Shown here in pieces: positions 9,246 through 17,893 of a stretch of 64,000 nt of DNA. The notes beneath the pieces are model-generated. The model saw only the letters and a program-made list of their open reading frames with translations, was not told the DNA's origin and made no database searches. Positions within the stretch are counted from its first letter, which is position 1. Every line of letters begins with the position of its first letter. This DNA comes from Streptomyces sp. cf386 (lineage in GTDB: Bacteria; Actinomycetota; Actinomycetes; Streptomycetales; Streptomycetaceae). The stretch lies in the NCBI RefSeq assembly GCF_900103585.1, contig NZ_FNHV01000035.1:1-64000 (forward strand), written 5' to 3'. A program made the translations under genes and the position numbers.

Positions 9246-10202
9246 CTACTCGCCCTTGGTGAAGGTGCGCCGGTACTCGCTCGGCGTGGTCCCGAGGATG
9301 CGCTGGAAGTGCATGCGCAGATTCGCGCCGGTGCCCAGACCCACGTCGCCCGCGATCTGCTCGACGCTCCGCTGCGACCGCTCGAGCAACTCGCGGGCCA
9401 GGTCGATCCGGGCCCGCATGACCCACTGCATCGGTGTGTATCCGGTGTCCTCGACGAAGCGCCGCGAGAAGGTGCGCGGTGAGACCGCCGCGTGCTCGGC
9501 GAGCGCTTCCAGGCTGAGAGGTTCGTCGAGCCTGTGCAGGGCCCACTCGCGTGTCGCGGCGAACCGTTCGCCGAGCGGCTCGGGCACGCTGCGCGGTACG
9601 TACTGCGCCTGGCCGCCGCTGCGGTAGGGGGCCGCGACCAGGCGCCGGGCCGCGTGGTTGGAGGCGGCCACGCCGAGGTCGCCGCGCAGGATGTGCAGGC
9701 ACAGGTCGATGCCCGAGGCGGCGCCGGCCGACGTCAGTACGCTGCCCTCGTCGACGAACAGGACGTTCTCGTCGACCCGGACGAGGGGATGCTTCTCGGC
9801 GAGCGCCCGCGTGTAGTGCCAGTGCGTGGTGGCGCGCTTGCCGTCGAGCAGGCCCGTGGCGGCGAGCGCGAAGGCGCCCGTCGAGATGGCGGCGAGGCGT
9901 GCGCCCAGGTCGTGGGCGGCGATCAGTGCGTCGACGACGGCCCGAGGCGGGTCCTCGCGGTCCGGGAACCGGTAGCCGGGTACGAAGACGATGTCGGCCC
10001 AGGCGAGCGCGTCGAGGCCGTCGGCGACGTGGTACGCCAGACCGTCCCCGCCGGTCACCAGCCCGGGCGCCGCGCCGCACACCCGCACCTCGTACGGCAT
10101 GCTCGCCCGCCTCGTGAACACCTGTGCCGGGATGCCGACGTCGAGCGGTTTGGCACCTTCCAGCACCAGGACGGCGACACGGTTCAGGCGGGAGGGCGGC
10201 AC
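9246..10202 (-). CDS. GlxA-family transcriptional regulator (DJ-1/PfpI + AraC)
   Basis: This 318-residue regulator joins an N-terminal class I glutamine amidotransferase-like (DJ-1/PfpI) sensing domain (VAVLVLEGAKPLDVGIPAQV; ISTGAFALAATGLLDGKRAT) to a C-terminal AraC helix-turn-helix (VSPRTFSRRFVEDTGYTPM, then GTGANLRMHFQRILGTTPSE). The catalytic cysteine of true PfpI proteins is replaced by Thr in ISTGAF, as is usual in GlxA regulators. A GTG at 10202 is taken as start, since family alignments begin just before NRVAVLVLEG. No good ribosome-binding site is visible. It is divergent from the oxidoreductase at 10344 and probably controls it. Confidence 0.88.
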   Translation of the reverse strand: MPPSRLNRVAVLVLEGAKPLDVGIPAQVFTRRASMPYEVRVCGAAPGLVTGGDGLAYHVADGLDALAWADIVFVPGYRFPDREDPPRAVVDALIAAHDLGARLAAISTGAFALAATGLLDGKRATTHWHYTRALAEKHPLVRVDENVLFVDEGSVLTSAGAASGIDLCLHILRGDLGVAASNHAARRLVAAPYRSGGQAQYVPRSVPEPLGERFAATREWALHRLDEPLSLEALAEHAAVSPRTFSRRFVEDTGYTPMQWVMRARIDLARELLERSQRSVEQIAGDVGLGTGANLRMHFQRILGTTPSEYRRTFTKGE

Positions 10203-10294
10203 GGGAACAGGGTACGAGCGGTCGGGGCCACCACGATCATCCGCGCTGCTCCCTCTTGTCTCGAACGGCACACCACCCGTACGCTCACCCGTCG

Positions 10295-10310
10295 TACCGA
10301 CCAGCCGGTA
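10295..10310. promoter_or_regulatory. Possible operator in the GlxA/oxidoreductase intergenic region
   Basis: The inverted repeat TACCG-N6-CGGTA lies about 35 bp before the oxidoreductase start and on the promoter side of the GlxA-type gene. Its form (5-bp arms, 6-bp spacer) fits a dimeric regulator site, but the cognate protein is unknown. Confidence 0.35.
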
Positions 10311-10343
10311 TGCCAAGTACGACCGTCGAGGGAGCCGCCGGAG

Positions 10344-11351
10344 ATGAGCAGGATCAACCGCCAGGTGCGCCTGGCCGCACGTCCCGTGGGAGAGCCGCGG
10401 GCCACCGACTGGGCGCATGTCGAGGAGCCGGCCGGTGAGCCGGGCGACGGGGAATTCCTGGTGCAGGTGCTCTGTCTGTCGATCGACCCGGCGATGCGCG
10501 GCTGGATGAACGCGGGCAGGTCCTACATCCGCCCGGTGGAGCTCGGCGAGGTGATGCGGGCCGGGGCGGTGGGACGGGTGATCGCCTCCCGGCACTCCGG
10601 GTTCGCGGTCGGCGACCATGTGTCGGGCTCGTTCGGCGTGCAGGAGTACTGCGTGTCGGACGGACGCGACGTGACCAAGGTCGACCCGGCGGCCGCTCCC
10701 CTGCCGACCTATCTCGGCACACTCGGCATGTCGGGCCTGACGGCCTACTTCGGTCTGATCGAGGTCGGGCGTCCCGAGCCCGGCCAGACCGTCGTCGTCT
10801 CCGGGGCGGCCGGGGCCGTCGGCAGCGTCGTCGGGCAGATCGCCAAGATCCTCGGCTGCCGGGTCATCGGCATCGCCGGCGGTGAGGCCAAGTGCCGCCT
10901 GGTCGTGGACGAGTTCGGGTTCGACGCCGCGATCGACTACCAGAACGAGGACGTCCGCAAGGCGCTGCGCGAGCACGCCCCCGACGGCGTCGACGTGTAC
11001 TTCGACAACGTCGGCGGCGACGTTCTGGACTCCGTGCTGCTGCGGCTGGCGCGCGGTGCCCGCGTCATCGTGTGCGGTGCGATCTCCCAGTACAACAGCA
11101 CCAAGCCGCAGGGCCCCGCCAACTACCTGTCCCTGCTGGTGAACCGAGCCTCCATGACGGGCATCGTGGTGTTCGACTACGCCGACCGGTACGCCGAGGG
11201 CATCACACAGATGGCCACGTGGCGGGCGGAGGGCCGGCTGAAGTCCCTGGAGGACGTGGTGGCCGGCTCGGTCGCGGAGTTCCCCGACACCCTGATGCGG
11301 CTGTTCCGTGGTGACAACCACGGCAAGCTGGTGCTGAAGATCGCGGACTGA
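10344..11351 (+). CDS. NADP-dependent MDR oxidoreductase (alkenal/PTGR-like)
   Basis: This 335-residue zinc-free medium-chain dehydrogenase/reductase resembles leukotriene B4 12-hydroxydehydrogenase and NADP-dependent alkenal reductases. These reduce the C=C bond of enals and enones. The NADP site is SGAAGAVGSVVGQIAK, preceded by TYLGTLGMSGLTAYFGL, a family signature. The N-terminal motif LSIDPAMRGWM is also typical. The ATG at 10344 follows a GGAG-containing leader. It lies 42 bp before a zinc alcohol dehydrogenase on the same strand, suggesting a two-gene operon for reactive carbonyl or alcohol handling under the divergent GlxA-type regulator. Confidence 0.92.
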   Translation: MSRINRQVRLAARPVGEPRATDWAHVEEPAGEPGDGEFLVQVLCLSIDPAMRGWMNAGRSYIRPVELGEVMRAGAVGRVIASRHSGFAVGDHVSGSFGVQEYCVSDGRDVTKVDPAAAPLPTYLGTLGMSGLTAYFGLIEVGRPEPGQTVVVSGAAGAVGSVVGQIAKILGCRVIGIAGGEAKCRLVVDEFGFDAAIDYQNEDVRKALREHAPDGVDVYFDNVGGDVLDSVLLRLARGARVIVCGAISQYNSTKPQGPANYLSLLVNRASMTGIVVFDYADRYAEGITQMATWRAEGRLKSLEDVVAGSVAEFPDTLMRLFRGDNHGKLVLKIAD

Positions 11352-11393
11352 CCAGGTCGAAAGGAGGAGCAGGGAAAGGGAGGAAGAGATCCG

Positions 11394-12446
11394 ATGAAGG
11401 CACTGACCTACCACGGCCGCCACGACATCCGCTACGGGGATGCCCCCGACCCGGCCGTCACCAGCCCCACCGACGCGGTGGTTCAGGTGACCGCGGCCGG
11501 CATCTGCGGCAGCGACCTGCACATCTACGGCGGCAGCCCGTTCAGCCCGGAACTGGGCTACACACCGGGACACGAATGCGTCGGCGTGGTCGTCGAGACG
11601 GGCGGCCAGGTCACCCGCTTCAAGCCCGGCGACCGGGTTCTGGTGCCCGCCTCGGTCGGCTGTGCGCACTGCCGGTCGTGCGCGGCCGGGTTCACCGCCC
11701 GGTGCGAGCGCGCCAAGTCGAGCACGGAGCTCTGCTACGGAGTGAGCCCGCAGCTCCCGGGCAGCCAGGCCCAGGCCCTGGCGGTGCCCTACGCCGACGT
11801 CAACCTGGTGCACCTGCCCGAGGACATCTCCGACGAGGCCGCCGTCGTCCTCACGGACAACGCCCCCACGGCCTGGTACGGCTGCCGCCGCGCCCGCATC
11901 CAGCCCGGCGAGACCGTCCTGGTCATCGGCCTCGGCCCGGTCGGCCTCATGGCCGCCCAGTCCGCCTTTGCGATGGGAGCAGCGCGGGTGCTGGGCGCGG
12001 ACCTGGTCGCGGAGCGGCGCGCCTTCGCCGCCACCCTGGGTGTCGAGCCGGTGGAGGGCGAGGACGTGCGGGCGGCCATACGGGACATGACCGGCGGACG
12101 CGGGCCGGACGCGGTGGTGGAGGCCGTGGGCTCGGACAGCACCATCGAACTCGCCCTCAAGGCCGTCCGGCAGGCCGGCCGGGTCAGTGTCATCGGGGTC
12201 AGTCAGAACAAGGCGTTCCCCTTCCACATGGGACTGGCACAGATCAAGGAACTGGAGTTCGCCATCGGCCTGTGCTCGGTGCACTACGAACTCCCTCCCC
12301 TCATCGCCCTCACCCGGGCCGGCCGGATCAAGCCCGAGGTCGCGGTCTCCCACCGCTTCGCCCTCTCCGAAGGTCCGGCGGCGTACGAACTGTTCGCGGG
12401 CCGCGCCGACGGCGTACGCAAGATCCTTCTCGACCCCACCCACTGA
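11394..12446 (+). CDS. Zinc-dependent alcohol dehydrogenase family protein
   Basis: This 350-residue medium-chain dehydrogenase has both zinc sites. The catalytic zinc ligands are in GICGSDLHIYGG and PGHECVGVV. The structural zinc cysteines are in GCAHCRSCAAGFTARC. The NAD-binding turn is VIGLGPVGLMAAQSA. The substrate is probably a secondary alcohol or polyol, because the sequence resembles the threonine dehydrogenase/sorbitol dehydrogenase branch, but it cannot be fixed. AAAGGAGGAG lies upstream of the ATG. It is likely co-transcribed with the preceding oxidoreductase. Confidence 0.93.
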   Translation: MKALTYHGRHDIRYGDAPDPAVTSPTDAVVQVTAAGICGSDLHIYGGSPFSPELGYTPGHECVGVVVETGGQVTRFKPGDRVLVPASVGCAHCRSCAAGFTARCERAKSSTELCYGVSPQLPGSQAQALAVPYADVNLVHLPEDISDEAAVVLTDNAPTAWYGCRRARIQPGETVLVIGLGPVGLMAAQSAFAMGAARVLGADLVAERRAFAATLGVEPVEGEDVRAAIRDMTGGRGPDAVVEAVGSDSTIELALKAVRQAGRVSVIGVSQNKAFPFHMGLAQIKELEFAIGLCSVHYELPPLIALTRAGRIKPEVAVSHRFALSEGPAAYELFAGRADGVRKILLDPTH

Positions 12447-12548
12447 CAGCGTCTTACCTCTGCCGACCACGACACGATGCTCCATCCAGCGTTAGAGTGC
12501 CGTCGCTCCCCACGCCCCGCTGTAGGCCAGAGGAAGGCAGCGCGTTCC

Positions 12549-13211
12549 GTGAACCACACCCACGAGTCCACCGGCTCCGACGGAGAGCGCCGCCTGCAAC
12601 ACCTCCTCGGCACGGCCGATCAGGCCGCCACCTTCTACGACCGTCAGGTGCAGACCCGTCTGACTCCGCAGATGGCGGATTTCATAGGGCGGCAGACCAT
12701 GGCGTTCCTGTCCACGTCGGACGCGGGCGGAGCCTGTGACGTCACCTTCCGTGCCGGTCCCCCGGGCTTCGTCACTGTGCTGGACGACGGCACCCTCACC
12801 TACCCCGAATACCGTGGGAACGGGGTCCTCGCCAGCGCGGGAAACATCACCGAGAACCCCCATATCGGTCTGCTCTTCGTCGACTTCGCCCACGACCACA
12901 TCGGACTGCACGTCAATGGCGCGGCTCGGCTCCACCGGGACGAGGACCAGCGGCGGGCCTACCCCCGGCTTCCGGTGGACACCGCTCCAGGGCGCAGGCC
13001 CGAATTCTGGGTGCACATCACGGTGGAGGAGGCGTATGTGCACTGCTCCAAGCACATCCCCCATCTCGTGCCGGCGCCGCGTCCACGCCCGGGGGCCCAG
13101 CGGCCGAAGGACGCCGACTACTTCGTCCCCCGCGCCGAGCACCAGTCACCGCCGTACGAGGGCGAGCAGACTGCGGGAACTCACACCGGATCGCTGCCGG
13201 GCAGGGGTTGA
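12549..13211 (+). CDS. Pyridoxamine 5'-phosphate oxidase-fold protein
   Basis: This 220-residue protein has the flavin-binding PPOX split-barrel fold. Visible landmarks are FYDRQVQTRLTPQMADFIG at the N-terminus, then FLSTSDAGGACDVTFRAGPP and YRGNGVLASAGNITENPHIG, the core strands that bind FMN. The C-terminal VHCSKHIPHLV is typical of this subfamily, whose members reduce or bind small molecules and are seldom true PdxH. GTG at 12549 is used because AGGAAGG lies at 12531-12537. It ends just before a strong bidirectional terminator. Confidence 0.85.
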   Translation: MNHTHESTGSDGERRLQHLLGTADQAATFYDRQVQTRLTPQMADFIGRQTMAFLSTSDAGGACDVTFRAGPPGFVTVLDDGTLTYPEYRGNGVLASAGNITENPHIGLLFVDFAHDHIGLHVNGAARLHRDEDQRRAYPRLPVDTAPGRRPEFWVHITVEEAYVHCSKHIPHLVPAPRPRPGAQRPKDADYFVPRAEHQSPPYEGEQTAGTHTGSLPGRG

Positions 13212-13222
13212 CCCGTAAGGGA

Positions 13223-13262
13223 GCCGGTGCCGTGGCCTCCGCGCGGAGGCCACGGCACCGGC
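13223..13262. terminator. Perfect 40-bp palindrome, bidirectional terminator
   Basis: The left arm (13223-13242, starting GCCGGTGCCGTGG) and the right arm (13243-13262) are exactly complementary over 20 bp with no unpaired centre. It sits 11 bp after the PPOX-fold stop and 57 bp after the end of the convergent acyl-CoA dehydrogenase gene. There is no T tract, as is usual in Streptomyces. Confidence 0.85.
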
Positions 13263-13319
13263 GTCACTGCTCCCGGGGACCCTGATCGTCACGTGTCTAC
13301 GTGCCCCCTGGACGAGCTG

Positions 13320-15038
13320 TCAGGGCGCCATCTCGTACGCCCCGGACAGCGCCTCGACCCGATCCCAGACGCGCTTCGAGCGCGCTTCGTCGACGACGGG
13401 CCGCCGAACTGCACCGAGCGCCCAGCTCTGCTGATCCGCGGTGGCGGAATCCTTGCCGTGCAGCTCGACTGCGTAGGCGGAGAAGTCGCGGACGAGGACG
13501 GAGAACAGCTCGTCCAGTACGTCCTCGTCGAGGCCCGTCAGGCGGGCCTGCTCCAGGATCAGCTGGCCGTGCACCACCAGCGCGAACAGCTGGCCGACGG
13601 CGAGGAGAAGATCGAGGTCGCGGCTCTGCTCCTCGTCGGGGGCCGCGGTGGTGACGAACTCGCACAGGGCGTCGGCCTGCTCCCGGAAGCGGGCGACGTT
13701 CGGCACCCCGGCGTATGCGTCGTAGGCGGGACGCCAGTCGTGGAAGCGCACGGAGCCGAGGCCACGGGCCGGTCCCTGCTCGAAGAGGAACGTGTCGTCG
13801 GCCGCGTCGAGACGGGTCGGCACGGGCGCGAACTCGGCCGGGTTCAGGAGGTGGTTGCGCATGAACTTGAGGATCAGCGCGAGGTTGACGTGGACCGTGC
13901 CCTCCAGCTTGGGCAGCCCCCGGATCTCGACGGCGGCCTGGGCGAAGTAGTTGTCCTTCTCGAAGCCCTTGGCGGCGATGACGTCCCACATCAGGTCGAT
14001 GACCTTCTCGCCCTCCGTGGTCACCTTCATCTTCGTCATCGGGTTGAAGAGCAGGTAGCGGCGGTCGTCCGGCGAGGCGGAGCGAAAGTAGTCGACGGCG
14101 CGGTCGCTGAACAGCTTCATGCCGACGAGGCGGACGTAGGCGTCGGCCAGCTCGCGGCGCACGTGCGGGAAGGCGGTGACGGGGCGGCCGTACAGGATGC
14201 GGTTGTGCGCGTGGGTGACCGCCTCGTACATCGCGTGCTCGCAGATGCCGATCGAGGCGGTGCAGAGGTTGAACTTGCCGACGTTGACGGTGTTGAGGGC
14301 GGCGTCGAAGGCGGCGCGGCCCGTGTGCAGGACGTCGTCCGGGCCCACCGGGTAGTCCTCGAGGCGGAACTCGCTGACGTACTTCGAGGAGTCGACGACG
14401 TTCTTCACGAGGTGATAGGCCGAGTGGCGGCTGTCGGCGGCGAAGAAGACGTAGCCGTCCGGGCCCTCGACGTCGGTGCGTCGGCCGAAGACCGAGACGA
14501 GCCCGGCGGCATTGCCGTTGCCGATGTAGTACTTGGAGCCCGTCGCCCTGAAGCCGCCGTCGCCGTCCGGCGTGAGCAGCATGTCGGTGGAGTAGATGTC
14601 GGCGCCATGGGTCTTCTCGGAGAGACCGAAGGCGAACACCTCACCCTGGGCGAGGAGTTCCGCCGCGCGGGTGCGAGCCGCGGTGTTGTCGCTCTGCCAG
14701 ACCGGTCCGAGACCGAGGATGGTGACCTGCCACGCGTACCAGTAGTCGAGGCCGTAGAACCCGAAGATCTCGTTGAGGGCGGCGATCCGGGCCGTGTCCC
14801 AGCGCTGGTCCTCGTTACCGGCGGCGGACGCCGGGGTGAGGAAGGTGGCGAACAGCCCTTCCTTCGCGGCGAACGCGAGGAAGTCGGCCAGCCAGGCGCG
14901 GGAGCGGTAGTCCTCGATCAGCCTGCGCTTGCCGCGGTCCTCGAACCAGTCGACGGTGGCACGCAGCAACCTCCGGGTCTCGGGGTCGAACTGCGCCGGG
15001 TCGTATGTGCGCGGGTTGAAGAGGAGGGAGTCGGCCAT
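13320..15038 (-). CDS. Acyl-CoA dehydrogenase family protein
   Basis: This 572-residue flavoprotein belongs to the acyl-CoA dehydrogenase/oxidase superfamily, which introduces a 2,3 double bond in acyl-CoA during fatty-acid-type oxidation. Landmarks are FAFGLSEKTHGADIYSTDM (FAD/substrate loop), YYIGNGNAAGLVSVFGR, and the helical C-terminal half with YGRPVTAFPHVRRELAD. It is longer than classical 380-residue enzymes and closer to the acyl-CoA oxidase-like branch. The ATG at 15038 follows GGAAGG. The PadR gene lies 80 bp upstream on the same strand, so the two probably form one transcript under PadR control. Confidence 0.9.
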   Translation of the reverse strand: MADSLLFNPRTYDPAQFDPETRRLLRATVDWFEDRGKRRLIEDYRSRAWLADFLAFAAKEGLFATFLTPASAAGNEDQRWDTARIAALNEIFGFYGLDYWYAWQVTILGLGPVWQSDNTAARTRAAELLAQGEVFAFGLSEKTHGADIYSTDMLLTPDGDGGFRATGSKYYIGNGNAAGLVSVFGRRTDVEGPDGYVFFAADSRHSAYHLVKNVVDSSKYVSEFRLEDYPVGPDDVLHTGRAAFDAALNTVNVGKFNLCTASIGICEHAMYEAVTHAHNRILYGRPVTAFPHVRRELADAYVRLVGMKLFSDRAVDYFRSASPDDRRYLLFNPMTKMKVTTEGEKVIDLMWDVIAAKGFEKDNYFAQAAVEIRGLPKLEGTVHVNLALILKFMRNHLLNPAEFAPVPTRLDAADDTFLFEQGPARGLGSVRFHDWRPAYDAYAGVPNVARFREQADALCEFVTTAAPDEEQSRDLDLLLAVGQLFALVVHGQLILEQARLTGLDEDVLDELFSVLVRDFSAYAVELHGKDSATADQQSWALGAVRRPVVDEARSKRVWDRVEALSGAYEMAP

Positions 15039-15118
15039 GGAGGTCCGCCTTCCGAGGGTTGAGGGTTGAGGGTGAGGGAATGGAGGTCGCGGAGCGCGGG
15101 CGCCGGTGGCCCGGCAGC

Positions 15119-15685
15119 TCAGGTATGCCGGTGTGACGTGCCGAGCCGGTGAAGGGTGGCGAGTACGTCGTCGAGCCAGGCGACCGTCATCCGCTCGTAC
15201 GCGATGCCGCCGCGCAGCACGACATGCTGCAGCTCCTGACCGGCGTCGAGTGAGGCGGGGGCCGTCGGGCCGGTGAAGTCACGCAGTTCCCCGGCGAGAT
15301 AGTGCGCGAGCCGGTCGCTGTGCACCTGGCGGTGCCGTTCGACCTCCTGGATCAGCACGGACGGGTCGTCGAAGGCCGCGCCGCGGATCTTCACGGCGAG
15401 GTCGTGCCGGATGCTCTCGGGTTCGATCGGTTCGTGCAGCCACTGGGAGAGGGCGGCCCGGCCGGGGCCGACGACGGAGTACTCCTTCTTGTCCGGCCGA
15501 CTCTGCTGCGGCAGCCCGCGGACGGTGAGCAGGCCGTCGCTCTCCATGCGCTTGAGAACGCGGTAGATCTGCTGGTGCGTGGCGGTCCAGAAGTATCCGA
15601 TGGACCGTTCGAACCGCCGGGCCAGCTCATAGCCGGAGCCCGGCTGCTCCAGCAGGGAGACGAGGATCGCGTGTTCGAGCGCCAT
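15119..15685 (-). CDS. PadR-family transcriptional regulator
   Basis: This 188-residue regulator has an N-terminal winged helix (LEHAILVSLLEQPGSGYELA, then THQQIYRVLKRMESDGLL) and a C-terminal helical dimerisation domain, as in AphA/PadR proteins. PadR proteins repress nearby genes until an aromatic or fatty ligand is bound. The ATG at 15685 gives the standard N-terminus for the family. A perfect palindrome 14-31 bp before the start looks like its own operator. The acyl-CoA dehydrogenase downstream is the likely target. Confidence 0.9.
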   Translation of the reverse strand: MALEHAILVSLLEQPGSGYELARRFERSIGYFWTATHQQIYRVLKRMESDGLLTVRGLPQQSRPDKKEYSVVGPGRAALSQWLHEPIEPESIRHDLAVKIRGAAFDDPSVLIQEVERHRQVHSDRLAHYLAGELRDFTGPTAPASLDAGQELQHVVLRGGIAYERMTVAWLDDVLATLHRLGTSHRHT

Positions 15686-15698
15686 ACCTCGATCTTCA

Positions 15699-15716
15699 TA
15701 TGCAACTCGTTGCATA
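15699..15716. promoter_or_regulatory. Probable PadR operator
   Basis: TATGCAAC-TC-GTTGCATA is an 18-bp inverted repeat with 8-bp perfect arms, directly upstream of the PadR start. PadR proteins bind short dyads containing ATGC/GCAT-type ends, and autoregulation is common. The assignment is inferred from position and symmetry. Confidence 0.6.
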
Positions 15717-15886
15717 GCCAAGGGATGTTGCCCGGGTGAGACCGGGCTCACTCCGTGCGTATCCGGCAGAGGCCGGGGGCCGGGGCCGGGGGGGCATAGG
15801 AGTTCCCTATAGCGCGTGCTGCCTTTTCGTCTTTGCCTCTCCTTCTTTCCCGGCCGTACGGTGAAACCGCTCGACGAGGTGCTCAC

Positions 15887-15909
15887 CGCGAATTCTCCTA
15901 ATATTCGCG
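15887..15909. promoter_or_regulatory. Inverted repeat upstream of SDR gene
   Basis: CGCGAAT-N9-ATTCGCG lies 64-86 bp before the SDR start at 15973, in the spacer between the divergent PadR and SDR genes. It could be an operator for the SDR promoter. The protein that binds it is unknown. Confidence 0.35.
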
Positions 15910-15972
15910 CTCTGCGCACGTCAATCCTTTTTCAATCGAGCAGACAATTTCGCGATCGAGAGGACCGACGCT

Positions 15973-16743
15973 ATGACGACGATCGAGAACGGATCGGGAA
16001 GGCGAGAACTCACGGGAAAGCGGGCCCTGGTCACGGGTGGTTCTCGTGGAATCGGAGCGGCCGTCGTGCGCCAACTCCTGGACGCCGGTGCCGAGGTGCT
16101 CACGACTGCCAGGTCGGCGACGGACACGGTGCCGGAGGGGGCCACCTTCGTGGCGGCCGACGTGCGGACACGGGCCGGCGCGGAGGCGCTCGCCTCGGCC
16201 GCGCAGGAGGTGCTCGGCGGGGTGGACGTCCTGGTCCACAACGTGGGTGGGGCGCAACCGCACAAGGGAGCTCTGGCCATCCCTGACGAGGTGTGGCAGG
16301 ACGCGCTGGACCTGAACTTCCTGGCGCCCGTGCGGCTGGACTCGCTGCTGGCACCGGGGATGCGGGAACGGCGTTCGGGAGTGATCGTGCACGTCTCCTC
16401 GGCGGCGGTCCCCCCGACGCCGCCACCGTTCCTGCACTACACGGCGGCGAAGGCGGCGCTGGAGAACTACAGCCGGGGACTGGCCGCGGAGCTGGCCCCG
16501 TTCGGAGTCCGGGTCAACACCGTGTCTCCCGGCCGGACCGCCACCCCCGGCGGCGAAGCGGCGCGGGAACAGTGGGCGCGCCTGGACGCGGGGCCCGGCC
16601 AGGCCACCAACACCCCTCCGCTGGGGCGCGATGGCCAGCCCGAGGACATCGCCCACGCGGTGCTGTTCCTGGCGTCCGACCGGACGAGCTGGCTGACCGC
16701 GAGCAATCTCGTCGTGGACGGCGGCGAATTCCCCAGGGGTTGA
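15973..16743 (+). CDS. SDR-family oxidoreductase
   Basis: This 256-residue classical short-chain dehydrogenase/reductase has the nucleotide motif ALVTGGSRGIGAAVV, the catalytic Ser in HVSSAAVPPTPP, and the YTAAKAALENYSRGLA active-site Tyr/Lys. The C-terminal NLVVDGGEFPRG is usual. GAGAGGA precedes the ATG by about 10 nt. The neighbouring genes (PadR plus acyl-CoA dehydrogenase divergent, LysR convergent) do not fix the substrate. Confidence 0.93.
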   Translation: MTTIENGSGRRELTGKRALVTGGSRGIGAAVVRQLLDAGAEVLTTARSATDTVPEGATFVAADVRTRAGAEALASAAQEVLGGVDVLVHNVGGAQPHKGALAIPDEVWQDALDLNFLAPVRLDSLLAPGMRERRSGVIVHVSSAAVPPTPPPFLHYTAAKAALENYSRGLAAELAPFGVRVNTVSPGRTATPGGEAAREQWARLDAGPGQATNTPPLGRDGQPEDIAHAVLFLASDRTSWLTASNLVVDGGEFPRG

Positions 16744-16813
16744 CGCCGACGGAATTCCGGGCCGCCGGTTCCGAAAGAGGGAATTTCAGCGGCACCCGAT
16801 TCCTTCTCGGCCG

Positions 16814-17716
16814 TCAGGACACCGGCGAGAAGAAATCGGACTCGGACTCGGCCCAGGTCTCCTTACGCAGGAGTTCGAGCAGCGCTGTCTCGGCCGGACC
16901 CGCGCCGTGCCGGACCACGGCGATCACAGGGTGGGACACCACCGGCAACACCGGGCGCGCGAGGTGCTCGTGACCGTGGGGAACCGCGGAGGCCGGGACC
17001 AGTGTCACGCCCAGCCCCTGGGCGGCCCAACGCACGGCTGTCGCCGTCTGGGACACGCGGGCGACCGTGTTCGGGGTGAGATCGTGGTCCCGCAGCAGAT
17101 TCAGCAGTACGCCGTCGAGCGCGCTGTCGCGGTCGAACCTCACCCACGGCTCCCCCGCCAGCTCGCGCAGCTCGACCCGGTCCGCGGCGAGCAGCCGGTG
17201 CCCGGCGCCCAGCACCACGACGAACTCCTCGTCGCCGAGGTGGTGGGCGTCGGCGGGGCTCCGCTCGCACGCCGCCATCAGGGCGAGGTTCAGCAGGCCC
17301 CGGCGGCACAGCCGCTCCAGCTCGGCGTGGCTCGGCTCCTCGAAGACGGTGACCTCCAGCAGCGGGAAGCGGCGCCGCAGCGCACCCAACGCGCCCGGCA
17401 GTTGGCGCGTGCCAAAGCCCATCTGCACCGCGACCACCAGTTCGCCCACCAGCTCATCGGCACCGGCACGCGCCGTCGCTCTCGCCCGCCGTGCCGCGCT
17501 CACCGCGACCTCCGCCTCCCGCAGGAACGCGCGGCCGACCAAGGTGGGCACCAGTCCGGTCGGCGTGCGGGCGAACAGTGTCACTCCGAGTTCCCGCTCC
17601 AGGCCTCGGATCTGCTGGGACACCGACGGTTGAGCGACGCGCAGCAGTTCCGCCGCCGCCGTCACCGAGCCCTCCTCGGCAACGGCCAGGGCGTACTCGT
17701 ACTGACGAAGGCTCAT
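16814..17716 (-). CDS. LysR-family transcriptional regulator
   Basis: This 300-residue LysR-type regulator has an N-terminal winged helix (YEYALAVAEEGSVTAAAELL, VAQPSVSQQIRGLEREL) followed by a periplasmic-binding-like effector domain. The ATG at 17716 has GGGAG 8 nt upstream and gives the standard family N-terminus. A longer open frame to 17893 has no homologous N-terminus. It is convergent with the SDR ending at 16743. The SDR at 17894 lies upstream on the same strand, so the two could be co-transcribed across 178 bp. Confidence 0.92.
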   Translation of the reverse strand: MSLRQYEYALAVAEEGSVTAAAELLRVAQPSVSQQIRGLERELGVTLFARTPTGLVPTLVGRAFLREAEVAVSAARRARATARAGADELVGELVVAVQMGFGTRQLPGALGALRRRFPLLEVTVFEEPSHAELERLCRRGLLNLALMAACERSPADAHHLGDEEFVVVLGAGHRLLAADRVELRELAGEPWVRFDRDSALDGVLLNLLRDHDLTPNTVARVSQTATAVRWAAQGLGVTLVPASAVPHGHEHLARPVLPVVSHPVIAVVRHGAGPAETALLELLRKETWAESESDFFSPVS

Positions 17717-17893
17717 CGGCTCCCGTCCCTCCCTGCGGAAGGACCGCGGTCCCTCCACTTGAAATCGTTGTAGAGGCAACTCAGCTCCGCCGGCGAAGAT
17801 TCCCGGGGACACGGCCAGGTCGACCCACACCAACTCGCCGCGCACCATCACCCCACGCGTCATCGACGACCGCGGCGGCCGGGGCCGCTCCAT

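Noticed and set aside
9246..12485. A 1079-codon open frame on the minus strand spanning several genes
   Set aside because: Only the last 318 codons (the GlxA-type regulator) have protein homology. The rest is antisense to two intact dehydrogenase genes and reflects high GC.
13227..15062. A 611-codon plus-strand frame opposite the acyl-CoA dehydrogenase
   Set aside because: It has antisense shadow composition. The acyl-CoA dehydrogenase has clear active-site motifs on the minus strand.
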